Source of the DNA: Nitrosomonas sp.
GTDB lineage: Bacteria > Pseudomonadota > Gammaproteobacteria > Burkholderiales > Nitrosomonadaceae
Length of the DNA: 64,000 nt
Reading direction: 5' to 3'
Assembly (NCBI GenBank): GCA_031316255.1
Contig: JALDQW010000001.1
Coordinates: forward strand, 3,381,485 to 3,445,484
The translations under genes were made by a program, and so were the position numbers. The notes below the pieces were generated by a model. The model saw only the letters and a program-made list of their open reading frames with translations, was not told the DNA's origin and made no database searches. Within the stretch, counting starts at the first letter, position 1, and the number at the start of each line of letters is the position of its first letter. Positions 1-9,897 of this stretch are shown here, in pieces.

Positions 1-1161
1 CAGGATTATTTTGACACACTCGGTTTCAGGGAATCGTCGAGCATTCCCGGCGGCGCACAGAATTACCACACTGAAAATCCGTTTGGCTTCATCGGCAAAT
101 ACCAGTTCGGTGAAGCTGCACTGTTCGATCTCGGATACTATGGCATTGACGGCAGCGACAGCAATTTATTCAGAAATGACTGGAGCGGCAACTGGTCTGG
201 CAAAAACGGCATCAACAGCAAACAGGATTTTTTCAATAATGGCACCGTCCAGGAAATTATCGTCCGGGAATGGCATGAAACTTTATGGAACAGGATAACG
301 TTTCTCGAGCTCGACAAATATGACGGTCAAATTCTCAATGGTCAACCCATAACCATTTCCGGAATGCTTTCCGCCGCACATCTGATTGGCGCGGGCAGCA
401 GCACATCGGAAACCGCCGGCCTGAAAGGCTATCTTTTGTCTGGCGCTGTTTTCAACCCAGAAGATAACAACGGGACGACTGCCAATGAATATATGGCCGT
501 TTTTTCCGGCTTTCAGACACCTTTCGCTACCAACCATAGCACCGCTGAAACCATTGATGGCGGCATTGGAAAAGATATTTTGACGGGTTTTGGCGGAAAC
601 GACTTTCTCAACGGCAACACGTCGATTGATACGGCAATCTACACCAGTCAGTCTTCTGAATATGTGCTTGTAAAACATACCGCTGAAACCTGGACAGTCA
701 GTCATCAAAATGATGGTGCCGATGGCACCGACACGCTTATCGATATTGAACGTATCGCGTTTTCAGATACTTCACTTGCGCTCGATCTCGAGGACAATGC
801 AGGTATTACGGCAAAGCTACTCGGCGCGGTTTTCGGGCATGAATCGGTGTCAAATAAACAGTTTGTCGGTATCGGCTTGCGTTTTCTCGATAACGGCACA
901 CATTACGAAGCGTTGATGCAACTTGCAATCGATGCAGCGCTCGGCGTTGATGCTACCAATCACACTGCAGTTGTCGATCTGCTCTATGAAAACATCATCG
1001 GCTTTACGCCTTCGCCTGCTGCAGAGGCACAGTTTGTCAGATTACTCGACTCAGGCACTTATACTGTCGCCGAACTCGGTGTTTTGGCAGCCGAAACAAC
1101 GCTTAATCAGGAAAATATTGATCTTGTGGGGCTGTCTCAAACCGGGCTGGAATTTCTTTAG
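1..1161 (+). CDS. Secreted muramidase-like / RTX-type repeat protein (3' part)
   Basis: The frame is open from base 1 to the TAG at 1159-1161, so the gene begins upstream of the window; 386 residues are visible. The first ~130 residues contain GFIGKYQFGEAALFDLGYY and resemble the lysozyme-like region of tail-lysozyme or peptidoglycan-hydrolase proteins. Residues ~180-202 hold glycine/aspartate nonapeptide repeats (GGIGKDILTGFGGNDFLNG) of the calcium-binding RTX type. The last ~120 residues are helical and resemble DUF4214-like modules. RTX repeats suggest export by a type I system, which lacks an N-terminal signal peptide; no transporter genes are visible. It converges on guaA with 24 bases between stops. 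The RTX-like repeats are visible; enzymatic activity is inference. Confidence 0.75.
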   Translation, partial: QDYFDTLGFRESSSIPGGAQNYHTENPFGFIGKYQFGEAALFDLGYYGIDGSDSNLFRNDWSGNWSGKNGINSKQDFFNNGTVQEIIVREWHETLWNRITFLELDKYDGQILNGQPITISGMLSAAHLIGAGSSTSETAGLKGYLLSGAVFNPEDNNGTTANEYMAVFSGFQTPFATNHSTAETIDGGIGKDILTGFGGNDFLNGNTSIDTAIYTSQSSEYVLVKHTAETWTVSHQNDGADGTDTLIDIERIAFSDTSLALDLEDNAGITAKLLGAVFGHESVSNKQFVGIGLRFLDNGTHYEALMQLAIDAALGVDATNHTAVVDLLYENIIGFTPSPAAEAQFVRLLDSGTYTVAELGVLAAETTLNQENIDLVGLSQTGLEFL

Positions 1162-1185
1162 TATTTGTAACCCAGTCCTTGGTGA

Positions 1186-2748
1186 TTACTCCCACTCAAT
1201 TGTTGCAGGTGGTTTTCCGGAAATATCATACACAACGCGATTGATACCGCGGATCTCGTTGATAATGCGGCTGGACACCTTGCCAAGCAATGAATAAGGC
1301 AGTTCAGCCCAATTGGCGGTCATAAAATCCTGAGTCTGTACCGCACGTAAAGCGATTACGTATTCATACGTGCGGCCATCGCCCATAACGCCCACTGATT
1401 TGACCGGCAGAAAAACGGCAAATGCCTGCGCAGTTTTTTCGTACCACCCTGAGCGCCGCAATTCTTCGATGAAAATCTGATCCGCATGTCTTAACAGCTC
1501 GGCATATTCATATTTTACTTCGCCCAGAATCCTTACACCCAGACCCGGTCCGGGGAAAGGATGCCGAAAAACCATTTCACGTGGCAGGTCCAGCGCCAGC
1601 CCGAGATCGCGTACTTCGTCCTTGAACAGTTCACGCAGGGGTTCGAGTAATTTCAAATGCAGTGTTTCTGGTAAACCACCGACATTATGGTGCGATTTGA
1701 TGGTTTTCGCCTTTTTGGTCTTGGCACCCGCCGATTCGATCACATCCGGGTAAATCGTGCCTTGCGCCAGCCACTTGGCGTCGGTAATCTTGGCCGATTC
1801 ACTCTGAAAAACTTCAACAAACTCCCGGCCGATAATACGTCTTTTTTCTTCCGGATCGGTAACACCTTTCAATCGGTCAAAAAAAACACGGCTGGCATCC
1901 ACATGTATCACTTTCACCGCCAGATGATTCGCGAATGTATCCATAACCTGTCTGGCTTCATTCGCACGCAACAGTCCGTTATCGACAAAAACACAGGTCA
2001 ACTGCTCCCCGATCGCGCGGTGAATCAACGCGGCTGCAACCGACGAGTCCACGCCACCGGACAAGCCCAGAATAACCTTGTCACTACCCACAGTTGCACG
2101 AATCCTGCCAACGGCTTCCTCAACATAGTCAGGCATATTCCAGTCATGACCGAGATTACAGATGTCGTGAACAAAACGCTCGATAATGGCTTTCCCTTTC
2201 AGGGTATGCGTCACTTCTGGATGAAACTGGATACCGTAAAACCGGCGCGTATCATCCGCCATCGCCGCAATCGGGGTCGCGGCGTTAAACGCCATAATTT
2301 CGAAACCCGGCGGCAATGTCTCCACTTTATCGCCATGACTCATCCACACATCGAGAACAGCATTACCCGCTGCATCGGTACGATCCTGTAGATCACTGAG
2401 TAATGCACCTTGCACTGTCGAAGAAATTTCCGCATAACCGAATTCACGGACAACCGCGTTTTCAACCTGACCACCCAGTTGATCCGCCATGGTCTGCATG
2501 CCATAACAGATTCCCAATACCGGAACACCGAGTTCATAAACAATCTGCGGTGCGCGCGGAGTCTCTTCCTCTATGACAGATGCAGGACCACCGGACAATA
2601 TAATACCTTGTGGAGAAAAGTTCTCTATGAACTCGGGCGTTACATCGTAGGAATGAAGCTCGCAGTATACATTTGCTTCACGTACGCGCCGGGCAATAAG
2701 CTGCGTATACTGTGAACCAAAATCCAGGATAAGGATTTTCTGGTGCAT
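1186..2748 (-). CDS. guaA: GMP synthase (glutamine-hydrolysing)
   Basis: Converts XMP to GMP using ATP and glutamine, the last step of guanine nucleotide synthesis in the cytosol. The 520-residue length is normal. The N-terminal class I glutamine amidotransferase domain has the nucleophile in GICYGMQ (about Cys81) and the His/Glu pair in FHPEV near residue 175. The ATP-pyrophosphatase domain follows with the PP-loop [10 protein letters not shown] near residue 227, and the protein ends in the typical IEWE. It lies 12 bases downstream of guaB on the same strand, so the two are probably co-transcribed. Confidence 0.98.
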   Translation of the reverse strand: MHQKILILDFGSQYTQLIARRVREANVYCELHSYDVTPEFIENFSPQGIILSGGPASVIEEETPRAPQIVYELGVPVLGICYGMQTMADQLGGQVENAVVREFGYAEISSTVQGALLSDLQDRTDAAGNAVLDVWMSHGDKVETLPPGFEIMAFNAATPIAAMADDTRRFYGIQFHPEVTHTLKGKAIIERFVHDICNLGHDWNMPDYVEEAVGRIRATVGSDKVILGLSGGVDSSVAAALIHRAIGEQLTCVFVDNGLLRANEARQVMDTFANHLAVKVIHVDASRVFFDRLKGVTDPEEKRRIIGREFVEVFQSESAKITDAKWLAQGTIYPDVIESAGAKTKKAKTIKSHHNVGGLPETLHLKLLEPLRELFKDEVRDLGLALDLPREMVFRHPFPGPGLGVRILGEVKYEYAELLRHADQIFIEELRRSGWYEKTAQAFAVFLPVKSVGVMGDGRTYEYVIALRAVQTQDFMTANWAELPYSLLGKVSSRIINEIRGINRVVYDISGKPPATIEWE

Positions 2749-2760
2749 GGCAATGGATTC

Positions 2761-4263
<1,503 letters not shown>

Positions 4264-4416
4264 TCATCGGTGTTTTTTGCAGCAATTCATACAAAAATGG
4301 TTTATTTCTCCAATTATTACTGCTTAAAAGTTTACTTTATAACGGTTTAATCCGTAACTAATACTGTTCATGACAAAATTTATGTCATTTATTCATTTGT
4401 TTTTTCGGAGAAAAAA

Positions 4417-4887
4417 ATGCGTTATCTAGTATTCATGTTATGGTTATCGTTATTCAGTATGCCGTTATCTGCCCAACTCTACAAATGGGTCGATGAAAAT
4501 GGCAAAACCCAATACTCCGATCAACCTCCACCATCAGTCAATGTAAAAAACGAACAAAAATTAAAAATTCACTCAGCGCCTGCTTCTGTATCCTCATCAA
4601 ATTCAGAAGATAAAGACAATGCCGACAGGCCAAACACATTGGCGGAAGAAAGGCTCGAATACGATCAGCGCCGTCAGGAAAGACTGGAGAAAAAAACGCA
4701 ACAAAAAGCAAAAGCTGAAGAAGATAAACAAAAATGTGTTGACGCACAAAGCAAATTAAGAGTATTTTCTGAGTCACCGCGTTTAAGAATGCCTGACGGC
4801 AATGGCGGACTCGTCTATGTTGACGACAATGTACGGCAACAGAAAATCAATGAAGCAAATGATGCCGTCAAGACTTTTTGCAAATAA
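4417..4887 (+). CDS. DUF4124 domain-containing exported protein
   Basis: A 156-residue protein of unknown function. A clear signal peptide (residues 1-19, ending PLSA) is followed at once by the DUF4124 core QLYKWVDENGKTQYSDQPP, a small beta-rich motif common in proteobacterial periplasmic proteins. Residues ~70-110 are highly charged (KKTQQKAKAEEDKQK) and probably a coiled coil. The C-terminal part has two cysteines (KCVDAQ and the terminal FCK) that could form a disulfide. The start has a GGAG box. It is divergent from guaB. Envelope location is inferred from the signal; no partner or reaction can be named. Confidence 0.85.
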   Translation: MRYLVFMLWLSLFSMPLSAQLYKWVDENGKTQYSDQPPPSVNVKNEQKLKIHSAPASVSSSNSEDKDNADRPNTLAEERLEYDQRRQERLEKKTQQKAKAEEDKQKCVDAQSKLRVFSESPRLRMPDGNGGLVYVDDNVRQQKINEANDAVKTFCK

Positions 4888-4915
4888 ACTCTTGAGAGTC
4901 ATTTATCGCAAATAA

Positions 4916-5572
4916 ATGCAACACACACTACAAAAAATTATTTTAATTTTATTTTCTGTGTTGTTACTTTCAGGTGCTGTATCGAATACAGCACCGAAAG
5001 CACATAACGGTGACGCAATAAACGACTCGCAAGTATTGCAAGCCTTACAGGCACTGGAGCAGCAGGCTGCAAAGGAAGCACAAATTATCCAGGCCTTGAA
5101 TGAACGAATCAGGCAATTGGAACTGAAAGTTGCCGCGATAAATTCAATTGTTATTGAACAACGCGCACCGAAACAAGTTAACCTTGAACCGATTCAATCG
5201 GAAAAAACCAAAAGTGCACCGCACGATTCGCCTCAGATATTTGGCGGCTCCGCAATAATCCATAACGACAGTCTGGTATCTGACAATCATTTCATCATTG
5301 AAGATTTATTTGACTTCATTTCTACTCCGCATTTAGTACCCGCCACAGCCGGAATATTAACAATACTTCTTTTGATGTTAGTATTTCGCATCTATAAAAG
5401 AAAGCGCAGCAATCAGTTGTTATCAAGTGACGATAAAGCGGGCGTTAGGGCAATCGCCAAAAACCCAAACCCCTTGCGCACAAATGAAAAAAACGCATTG
5501 GTTGCACAAAAACTGGCCGCGTTGAGAACAGCGGTCGAAAAAGGTAAACAGCGCCGGCATCAGAAGGAATAA
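4916..5572 (+). CDS. Hypothetical membrane protein with coiled coil
   Basis: Not recognised as a known family. Its 218 residues begin with a hydrophobic signal or anchor (residues 6-24), then a predicted coiled coil at ~38-75 (QALQALEQQAAKEAQIIQAL), a linker, a second hydrophobic helix at ~142-160 (LVPATAGILTILLLMLVF) and a basic tail (KRKRSNQ, GKQRRHQKE). This suggests a periplasmic coiled coil tethered to the inner membrane with a cytoplasmic basic tail. The start lacks a strong ribosome site and lies 28 bases after the DUF4124 gene, so translation may depend on that gene. Confidence 0.65.
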   Translation: MQHTLQKIILILFSVLLLSGAVSNTAPKAHNGDAINDSQVLQALQALEQQAAKEAQIIQALNERIRQLELKVAAINSIVIEQRAPKQVNLEPIQSEKTKSAPHDSPQIFGGSAIIHNDSLVSDNHFIIEDLFDFISTPHLVPATAGILTILLLMLVFRIYKRKRSNQLLSSDDKAGVRAIAKNPNPLRTNEKNALVAQKLAALRTAVEKGKQRRHQKE

Positions 5573-5604
5573 TACGCCGGCATCAAGTCTTTTGAAAAAA
5601 CATC

Positions 5605-5621
5605 CACGTTCTTAGAACGTG
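5605..5621. promoter_or_regulatory. Palindrome upstream of the Crp/Fnr gene
   Basis: CACGTTCTTAGAACGTG has perfect 7-base arms around a 3-base centre and lies about 40 bases before the Crp/Fnr-family start. No T-run follows, so it is a poor terminator; an operator, possibly autoregulatory, is the likelier reading. This is inference from position and symmetry only. Confidence 0.35.
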
Positions 5622-5661
5622 ATTTTGATTTTAGATAATATGACTACGAATAATTGCAACC

Positions 5662-6402
5662 ATGGCCTCATTATCACCATTTGTTACGCGTATAGAAAAA
5701 CTTGAGCTACTCAGTCCAGAAGAATTCGAGTACGCCAAGAACTTGATAAAAACTGAGAAAGCAATTGCCGCTGGCAGATCAATTATCGAAGCCGGCTGCT
5801 TACAAAAGCAGATTTATTTTGTACTTGAAGGTTGGGCAGTCAAGTACAAAACATTAGAAAATGGCAATCGTCAAATTGTTAATTTTGCGTTACCGGGTGA
5901 TATTATCGGCATGTTTTCACCTATCTTTCAACACTCTGAACATACTGTCGAATCGATCAGCACAATGAAGCTTGGCAGTTTTCCCGCGGAACGGCTTATT
6001 GATACTTTTCGCGATTCACCCCGCTTGGCACTTGTTTTAGCATGGATGGCAGGACAGGATGAGCGTATTCTTGAAGAGCAAATTGTGAGAATTGGCCGTA
6101 GAAGTGCAGCCAAACGAATGGCTCATCTGTTTATAGAACTATACAGACGTTTACGCCTTTGTGGCTACACTCGCGAACAAGCTGTCATTTTCCCAGTTAC
6201 CCAAATGTTGCTTAGCGATGCATTGGGACTCAGTCATGTTCATGCGCACCGCGTTTTTCGCGAACTGGAGAAACACCAATTAGTCGAACGTTCACCGGGA
6301 CGTCTCATTTTACGAAATCTTGACTTGCTGTCTTCTCTGGCCAACTTTGACGAAAGTTACCTCGAACCCAAATCACTGGCAAAAACGTCTCTAACATTAT
6401 AG
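5662..6402 (+). CDS. Crp/Fnr-family transcriptional regulator
   Basis: 246 residues with the usual layout: an N-terminal cyclic-nucleotide-binding-like beta roll (about 20-130, with VNFALPGDIIGMF), a dimerisation helix (about 130-165) and a C-terminal winged helix-turn-helix (about 165-235, recognition helix near LSDALGLSHVHAHRVFREL). The N-terminus has no Fnr-type four-cysteine cluster; only single cysteines such as that in EAGCLQ are visible, so oxygen sensing through an Fe-S cluster is unlikely. The subfamily resembles small regulators often found near stress genes. It lies just upstream of the small stress-protein genes at 6579-7791 and may control them. Confidence 0.9.
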   Translation: MASLSPFVTRIEKLELLSPEEFEYAKNLIKTEKAIAAGRSIIEAGCLQKQIYFVLEGWAVKYKTLENGNRQIVNFALPGDIIGMFSPIFQHSEHTVESISTMKLGSFPAERLIDTFRDSPRLALVLAWMAGQDERILEEQIVRIGRRSAAKRMAHLFIELYRRLRLCGYTREQAVIFPVTQMLLSDALGLSHVHAHRVFRELEKHQLVERSPGRLILRNLDLLSSLANFDESYLEPKSLAKTSLTL

Positions 6403-6478
6403 CTCTCAATATCTTGAGACGCTGTCAGTCTGTCACAATTTCAGGCGTCATTATCATTTGTTAATGCGAAACATTTCT

Positions 6479-6496
6479 ATTGAGCGTAAGCTCAAT
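6479..6496. promoter_or_regulatory. Palindrome with Crp-like spacing
   Basis: ATTGAGCGTAAGCTCAAT is a perfect inverted repeat with a 4-base centre. Read as TTGAG-N6-CTCAA it has the half-site spacing of Crp/Fnr-type operators. It lies ~80 bases before the coiled-coil stress gene at 6579 and just after a Crp/Fnr gene. Binding is inference. A GTAA-loop hairpin in RNA is the alternative. Confidence 0.35.
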
Positions 6497-6578
6497 TGGA
6501 CGTTGCTTAATAGTTAAACACTTTCGTACACGAACCTATGAAGCAGTCTTTTTCAATCACCTTGAAAGGTAATACACC

Positions 6579-6866
6579 ATGACAGACAAATCAGCATATA
6601 TACAAAAAATGCAAGCAAAACTGGATGAATGGGAAGCGAACATCAATGCATTGCAAGCCAAAATGTCAGGAGCAAGCGCAGACACAAAAATCGAATTGAA
6701 CAAACAAATCGATAGGCTTCGAGCTGAACGTAGCGATATGAAACAGAAATTTGAAGAACTTAAAAACGCCAGCGAGGAAGCGTGGGAAGATGTTCGCGAT
6801 GGCATGGAAGCAGCCTGGGATAGCGCATCGACGTCTTTCAAGAATGCGATTAATCGTTTCAAATAA
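6579..6866 (+). CDS. Small coiled-coil protein, sll1863 stress-response family
   Basis: 95 residues, no signal peptide, almost entirely amphipathic helix: the heptad-rich MQAKLDEWEANINALQAK, then RLRAERSDMKQKFEELK, and an alanine/tryptophan-rich end (SEEAWEDVRDGMEAAW). The pattern and length match the sll1863-type stress-response proteins, which are annotated by resemblance rather than by known mechanism. A GAAAGG box precedes the ATG. It is the first of four small genes in a row on the plus strand. Confidence 0.75.
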   Translation: MTDKSAYIQKMQAKLDEWEANINALQAKMSGASADTKIELNKQIDRLRAERSDMKQKFEELKNASEEAWEDVRDGMEAAWDSASTSFKNAINRFK

Positions 6867-6944
6867 GCCAAACGACGCATCATTGACAGTTGAATTGAGA
6901 TAATAAAACTCTTCTACTGATAACACCTTAATGAGGAAACCAAA

Positions 6945-7211
6945 ATGAGAAATTTATTCTTTCTTTTGATCATCATAATGAGTCTGCCGCTGACTGCAAG
7001 CGGTACAGAGACGCTGCGCGAATCCGTTCAGGATGCCACCAACGATGCCAAACGTGAGGCCAAACAGCAAAAGCATCGTCTGGAAGAGGCTGCCTGCATG
7101 AAAAGCGAAACCGAATGCTTAAAACAGAAAACAGAAAATCGGCTGGAAGAATCGACTGACGCTGTTGTCGATAAATATAATGAAATCAAGAATGTTATTG
7201 ACGACGATTAG
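6945..7211 (+). CDS. Small exported helical protein
   Basis: 88 residues. A signal peptide (about 1-20, ending LTASG) is followed by a single charged amphipathic region with one CMKSETEC motif giving two cysteines eight residues apart, plausibly a disulfide or metal pair. A good GAGGA box lies 8 bases before the ATG. No known family is recognised; it resembles small periplasmic YtxH/CsbD-like helical stress proteins in composition only. It sits between the coiled-coil stress gene and the copper-binding gene. Confidence 0.7.
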   Translation: MRNLFFLLIIIMSLPLTASGTETLRESVQDATNDAKREAKQQKHRLEEAACMKSETECLKQKTENRLEESTDAVVDKYNEIKNVIDDD

Positions 7212-7254
7212 CACGCCAACCCACCAGTTGACAACATCGATATAAGGATAACCA

Positions 7255-7590
7255 ATGCAGTCACAGATGAATATTAACAGCGATTATTTGGAATGTATCA
7301 AGGCCTGCCAGGCATGTGCGATTGATTGTGAAATATGCTTGTCCGCCATGGCAGGCTCTAATAGCCACAATGATTGTCCTATATGCTGCTATGAATGTAT
7401 CGAAACTTGTCTGCAGTGCGCACGTGCGTTGATTCGTTCTAGTAAATTTTCCAGATCGTATTGCGAACTATGTGCCCAAATTTGCGACTGGTGCGCTGAG
7501 CAATGCGCGCAACATGACATGGCGCACTGCAAACAGTGTGCACAGTCATGCAGTCGCTGTGCTGCAGAATGCCGGAAAATATTGAATTAA
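7255..7590 (+). CDS. Four-helix-bundle copper-binding protein (DUF326/Csp-like)
   Basis: 111 residues with about 22 cysteines, mostly in CxxxC spacings along helices (CIKACQACAIDCEICL, CCYECIETCLQCA, CAQICDWCAEQC, CKQCAQSCSRC). This is the signature of the Csp family, in which tetramers of cysteine-lined four-helix bundles store many Cu(I) ions. There is no signal peptide, so it would act in the cytosol (Csp3-like). An AAGGAT box precedes the ATG at 7255; a second ATG three codons in is possible. Copper storage fits an ammonia oxidiser with copper enzymes, but that link is inference. Confidence 0.88.
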   Translation: MQSQMNINSDYLECIKACQACAIDCEICLSAMAGSNSHNDCPICCYECIETCLQCARALIRSSKFSRSYCELCAQICDWCAEQCAQHDMAHCKQCAQSCSRCAAECRKILN

Positions 7591-7623
7591 CCGCACGCAC
7601 TTTTCATGTCAGGAGCAATGCCA

Positions 7624-7791
7624 ATGTTCAACTGGGCCGTTGTATTTTTCATCATAGCCATAGTCGCCGGCGCACTGGGTTTCGGCAGCATTGCCGGAAC
7701 CGCTGTAGAGTTGGCCAAAATCGCTTTTTTTGTAGGATTGCTATTGGCGCTCGTCTTTTGGTTGTCGGGAAGAAGAGGCCCGCCCCGATAA
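7624..7791 (+). CDS. DUF1328 family membrane protein
   Basis: A 55-residue protein with two transmembrane helices (WAVVFFIIAIVAGALGF and AKIAFFVGLLLALVFWLS) and a short basic tail. This matches the DUF1328/YtjA family in length and in the FNWAVVFFIIA start. The ATG at 7624 is chosen because AGGAG at 7611-7615 lies 8 bases before it, whereas upstream in-frame ATGs at 7606 and 7618 are badly spaced. The function of the family is unknown; members are often stress-induced. It ends the small-gene cluster. Confidence 0.85.
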   Translation: MFNWAVVFFIIAIVAGALGFGSIAGTAVELAKIAFFVGLLLALVFWLSGRRGPPR

Positions 7792-7829
7792 AAATTTAAA
7801 ATTGAATATAACCAATAGGGTTGTTCTCC

Positions 7830-7876
7830 ATGAGTACAGCAGGATGAGCCGACGCCAGGAGGCGCATCAACAACAG
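7830..7876 (+). repeat. Dispersed repeat, copy 1 (5' fragment)
   Basis: Shares GAGTACAG...GGTGAGCC/GGATGAGCC and CGCCAGGAGGCGCATCAACA with the start of the longer copies at 9500 and 10773, then diverges. Only the left ~47 bases are present, so this is a truncated relative. Confidence 0.7.
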
Positions 7877-8046
7877 AAGTGGAAGGAACAGTTGATTGAG
7901 CAAAGCAGCGAAGTATTTGCTACAGGCAATGAACTGGCGCCGGATAAGGAATCAGAGATCCAATGCAAGCGAAGATGGTCAATTGACCATGGAAAATGAT
8001 TTTTGTCCAAAGTGCTCGGTCGCCAGACCGGACACGGAGAAAAAGA

Positions 8047-8202
8047 ATGACTCAAAAGGTACATCAGCTACCTAGAACGCACCGCTGTGAATTATTGGAT
8101 ATACCGAATCAAGCAGTCACCATCACCCGCAACCGGTATCTGAAGAAGATGGGTACTGATGGATTTGTAACCGTATCTCGGGTAATTTTCATATTACCTT
8201 AA
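8047..8202 (+). CDS. Doubtful small ORF (51 residues)
   Basis: An ATG with a GGAGA box 7 bases upstream opens a 51-residue frame starting MTQKVHQLPRTHRCELLDIP. No family is recognised, and the composition is neither membrane nor clearly helical. The ribosome site is its only support; it may be a chance frame or a decayed gene. Confidence 0.22.
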   Translation: MTQKVHQLPRTHRCELLDIPNQAVTITRNRYLKKMGTDGFVTVSRVIFILP

Positions 8203-8259
8203 ATCTGGATTGCGTTTCTTACTCATTGTTAGAAGCCAATGGATTCTGGATATCTATAT

Positions 8260-9123
8260 CTATTTATCCGCAAATTTACTTGGATTGAACAAATCGGGAC
8301 GAAGGTGGTGATTCTTATGATAATACAAACCAAAAGCCAAAAAATTCACAACCTTGTACAATCCGTGATCCAGGTTGACAATCTGAACACCTTCAGGTGT
8401 ATAGATATGCGTTGCGTAGTTAAACCATGCATAATGCAGCATTTTAAAGATTATCGAGAAAACAAACAGGAAGGTGAAAACCTGTGGTCCCAGCAACAAG
8501 AACCAGAAGATTACTTGAAGCAGTGTCGCGACCCTGGATTCGATCGCCATCTCTTTCATATTTCTCAACGATTCCTCGCTTTTACCCCATAAATCCATAT
8601 AAAAGCCTGAGAAAACTGACGCAACGCTTTTCCGCATATTCAGCATAAAATTCCAGTAGGTCTTGTCCATGGGTGGGTGCGGATCGCGAACTGTATCATC
8701 TGAATATTTGTGATGCAGAACATGCACAATGCACCAAAGCGGAAAGGCAGCCAATTGCCAAAAACCAATCGTTTCGCCTATCAATCGTTTAAGCCAGCGT
8801 GGCTGGATACTCGAGTGACTTGCACTGTGAAAAATAGCCGTCAGAATAAAAGTGGTGACTATTGCAACTGGAATAAGCGTCAAATAAACAATATCAAAAT
8901 CCAAACGGAACACACAAACTAGAACAGCGTAAACCCATGCAAGCACAACCCACTGAATTTGCGGCATGGAAAGCAAAACAAAAACAGGGATAAAGCTAAG
9001 AAAAATTTCCCAATCGGGTGCATCAAAAAAAGAAAGCAAGCAATTCGCAACAAAAAATAACCCAATAATGATCAGGAAATATTGATTAAGAAAACGTTTG
9101 TCTGATTTAAATTGAGAAAACAT
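8260..9123 (-). CDS. Fatty acid desaturase-like membrane di-iron protein
   Basis: 287 residues with about four to five hydrophobic segments and three histidine boxes typical of membrane desaturases and hydroxylases: HSASH near residue 97, HVLHHKYSDD near 135 and HKNHH near 273. These residues bind the two irons. The substrate is not clear from sequence; the family includes acyl-lipid desaturases, carotenoid hydroxylases and related enzymes. It is monocistronic and sits alone in an accessory region flanked by repeats. A GGTGGG box precedes the ATG. Confidence 0.82.
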   Translation of the reverse strand: MFSQFKSDKRFLNQYFLIIIGLFFVANCLLSFFDAPDWEIFLSFIPVFVLLSMPQIQWVVLAWVYAVLVCVFRLDFDIVYLTLIPVAIVTTFILTAIFHSASHSSIQPRWLKRLIGETIGFWQLAAFPLWCIVHVLHHKYSDDTVRDPHPPMDKTYWNFMLNMRKSVASVFSGFYMDLWGKSEESLRNMKEMAIESRVATLLQVIFWFLLLGPQVFTFLFVFSIIFKMLHYAWFNYATHIYTPEGVQIVNLDHGLYKVVNFLAFGLYYHKNHHLRPDLFNPSKFADK

Positions 9124-9897
9124 GATCTACCCACCAAAATAAATGATATCAACCAAATACACAATAAATAATGCGCCGAATGCCGATCAATTGTGCAATC
9201 CTTTGCAACCCAGGCAAGAAATCCCTAGAAATAAACTACAAATTGTGGTGATCTACAACTTATCGCTCTTTTTCATCTAACAGTACATATTGAGTTGTTT
9301 TTTAATTGTAAGAAAAATCAACTTAATTTAAGCAAAAAATTAAGACCACAAAAACACATTAGTTTATCCTTTATATTCACAGCTCTGGTTCACTCAAGTT
9401 GTTAACCGGAATCAATAACCATCATCTGGGCCGGTGCGGAAAAGCATTAACGCATCATCCACATCACGCTATTGGTTGAAATCTTCCTTTGTATTGATTG
9501 AGTACAGTAAGGTGAGCCAGCGCCAGGAGGCGCATCAACAATAAGCCGTGCAGTTTTATCCGCTCCGCTTATCGAGATTACAGGACGCACTGAGTAAGGT
9601 AAAGCGCATCATTTACGATTTGATGCGCCTTGCCGGCACATCCTACTCAGATCACCACGTGATATCTATGTGATAAAGCACGTTCAGAATTTATAAACAG
9701 AGTGGACTTGACATAGTATGTATGTATACACATATTTTTCTTGATTATCGACCTGACCCCGGCCTTGATTATCGCCTAGGTTTCTGGCTCGCCGAAAAGA
9801 TCAAATCTGGTAACTGGTTTATAGAACGCCCGCTTTGAGGTTCCAATCTCAAAAATCCCGATTGATAGAGTCACCAGATTTTTATTCAAAGTCTTCA
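9124..9897. other. Long intergenic region with repeat copy 2
   Basis: 774 bases without a supported gene. The AT-rich part upstream of the desaturase probably holds its promoter. The middle has the second dispersed repeat (9500-9640). Near 9750 there is a short GACCTGACCCC motif whose complement recurs at the tandem repeat near 11955. The end has a 9-base inverted repeat (AAATCTGGT near 9807 and ACCAGATTT near 9875). Confidence 0.6.
9500..9640 (+). repeat. Dispersed repeat, copy 2 (full, ~140 bp)
   Basis: Closely matches the copy at 10773-10912 over its whole length. Near the left end is GGCGCATCAA and near the right end its complement TTGATGCGCC. In this copy the last 30 bases also form a hairpin (GCGCATCA ... 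TGATGCGC). The size and inverted ends suggest a MITE-like or structured intergenic element. No target duplication was identified. Confidence 0.8.

Larger units (their letters stand above)
7792..8259. other. Gene-poor stretch with a repeat fragment
   Basis: 468 bases between the DUF1328 gene and the desaturase gene. It holds a truncated copy of the dispersed repeat (7830-7876), a repeat-derived reading frame (ATG at 7844 to 7999) with no proper ribosome site, and one doubtful small frame at 8047. Nothing else is recognised. Confidence 0.6.

Noticed and set aside
283..708. Long minus-strand frame opposite the partial RTX gene
   Set aside because: It lies wholly on the reverse of a well-supported coding frame and has no ribosome site or recognisable domain.
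7802..7999. 65-residue frame across the truncated repeat
   Set aside because: It begins with TTG or, at 7844, an ATG lacking a spaced ribosome site, and most of its start is repeat sequence.
9700..9735. TTGACA promoter near 9707
   Set aside because: There is a match to a -35 box but no plus-strand gene downstream, so nothing supports its use.
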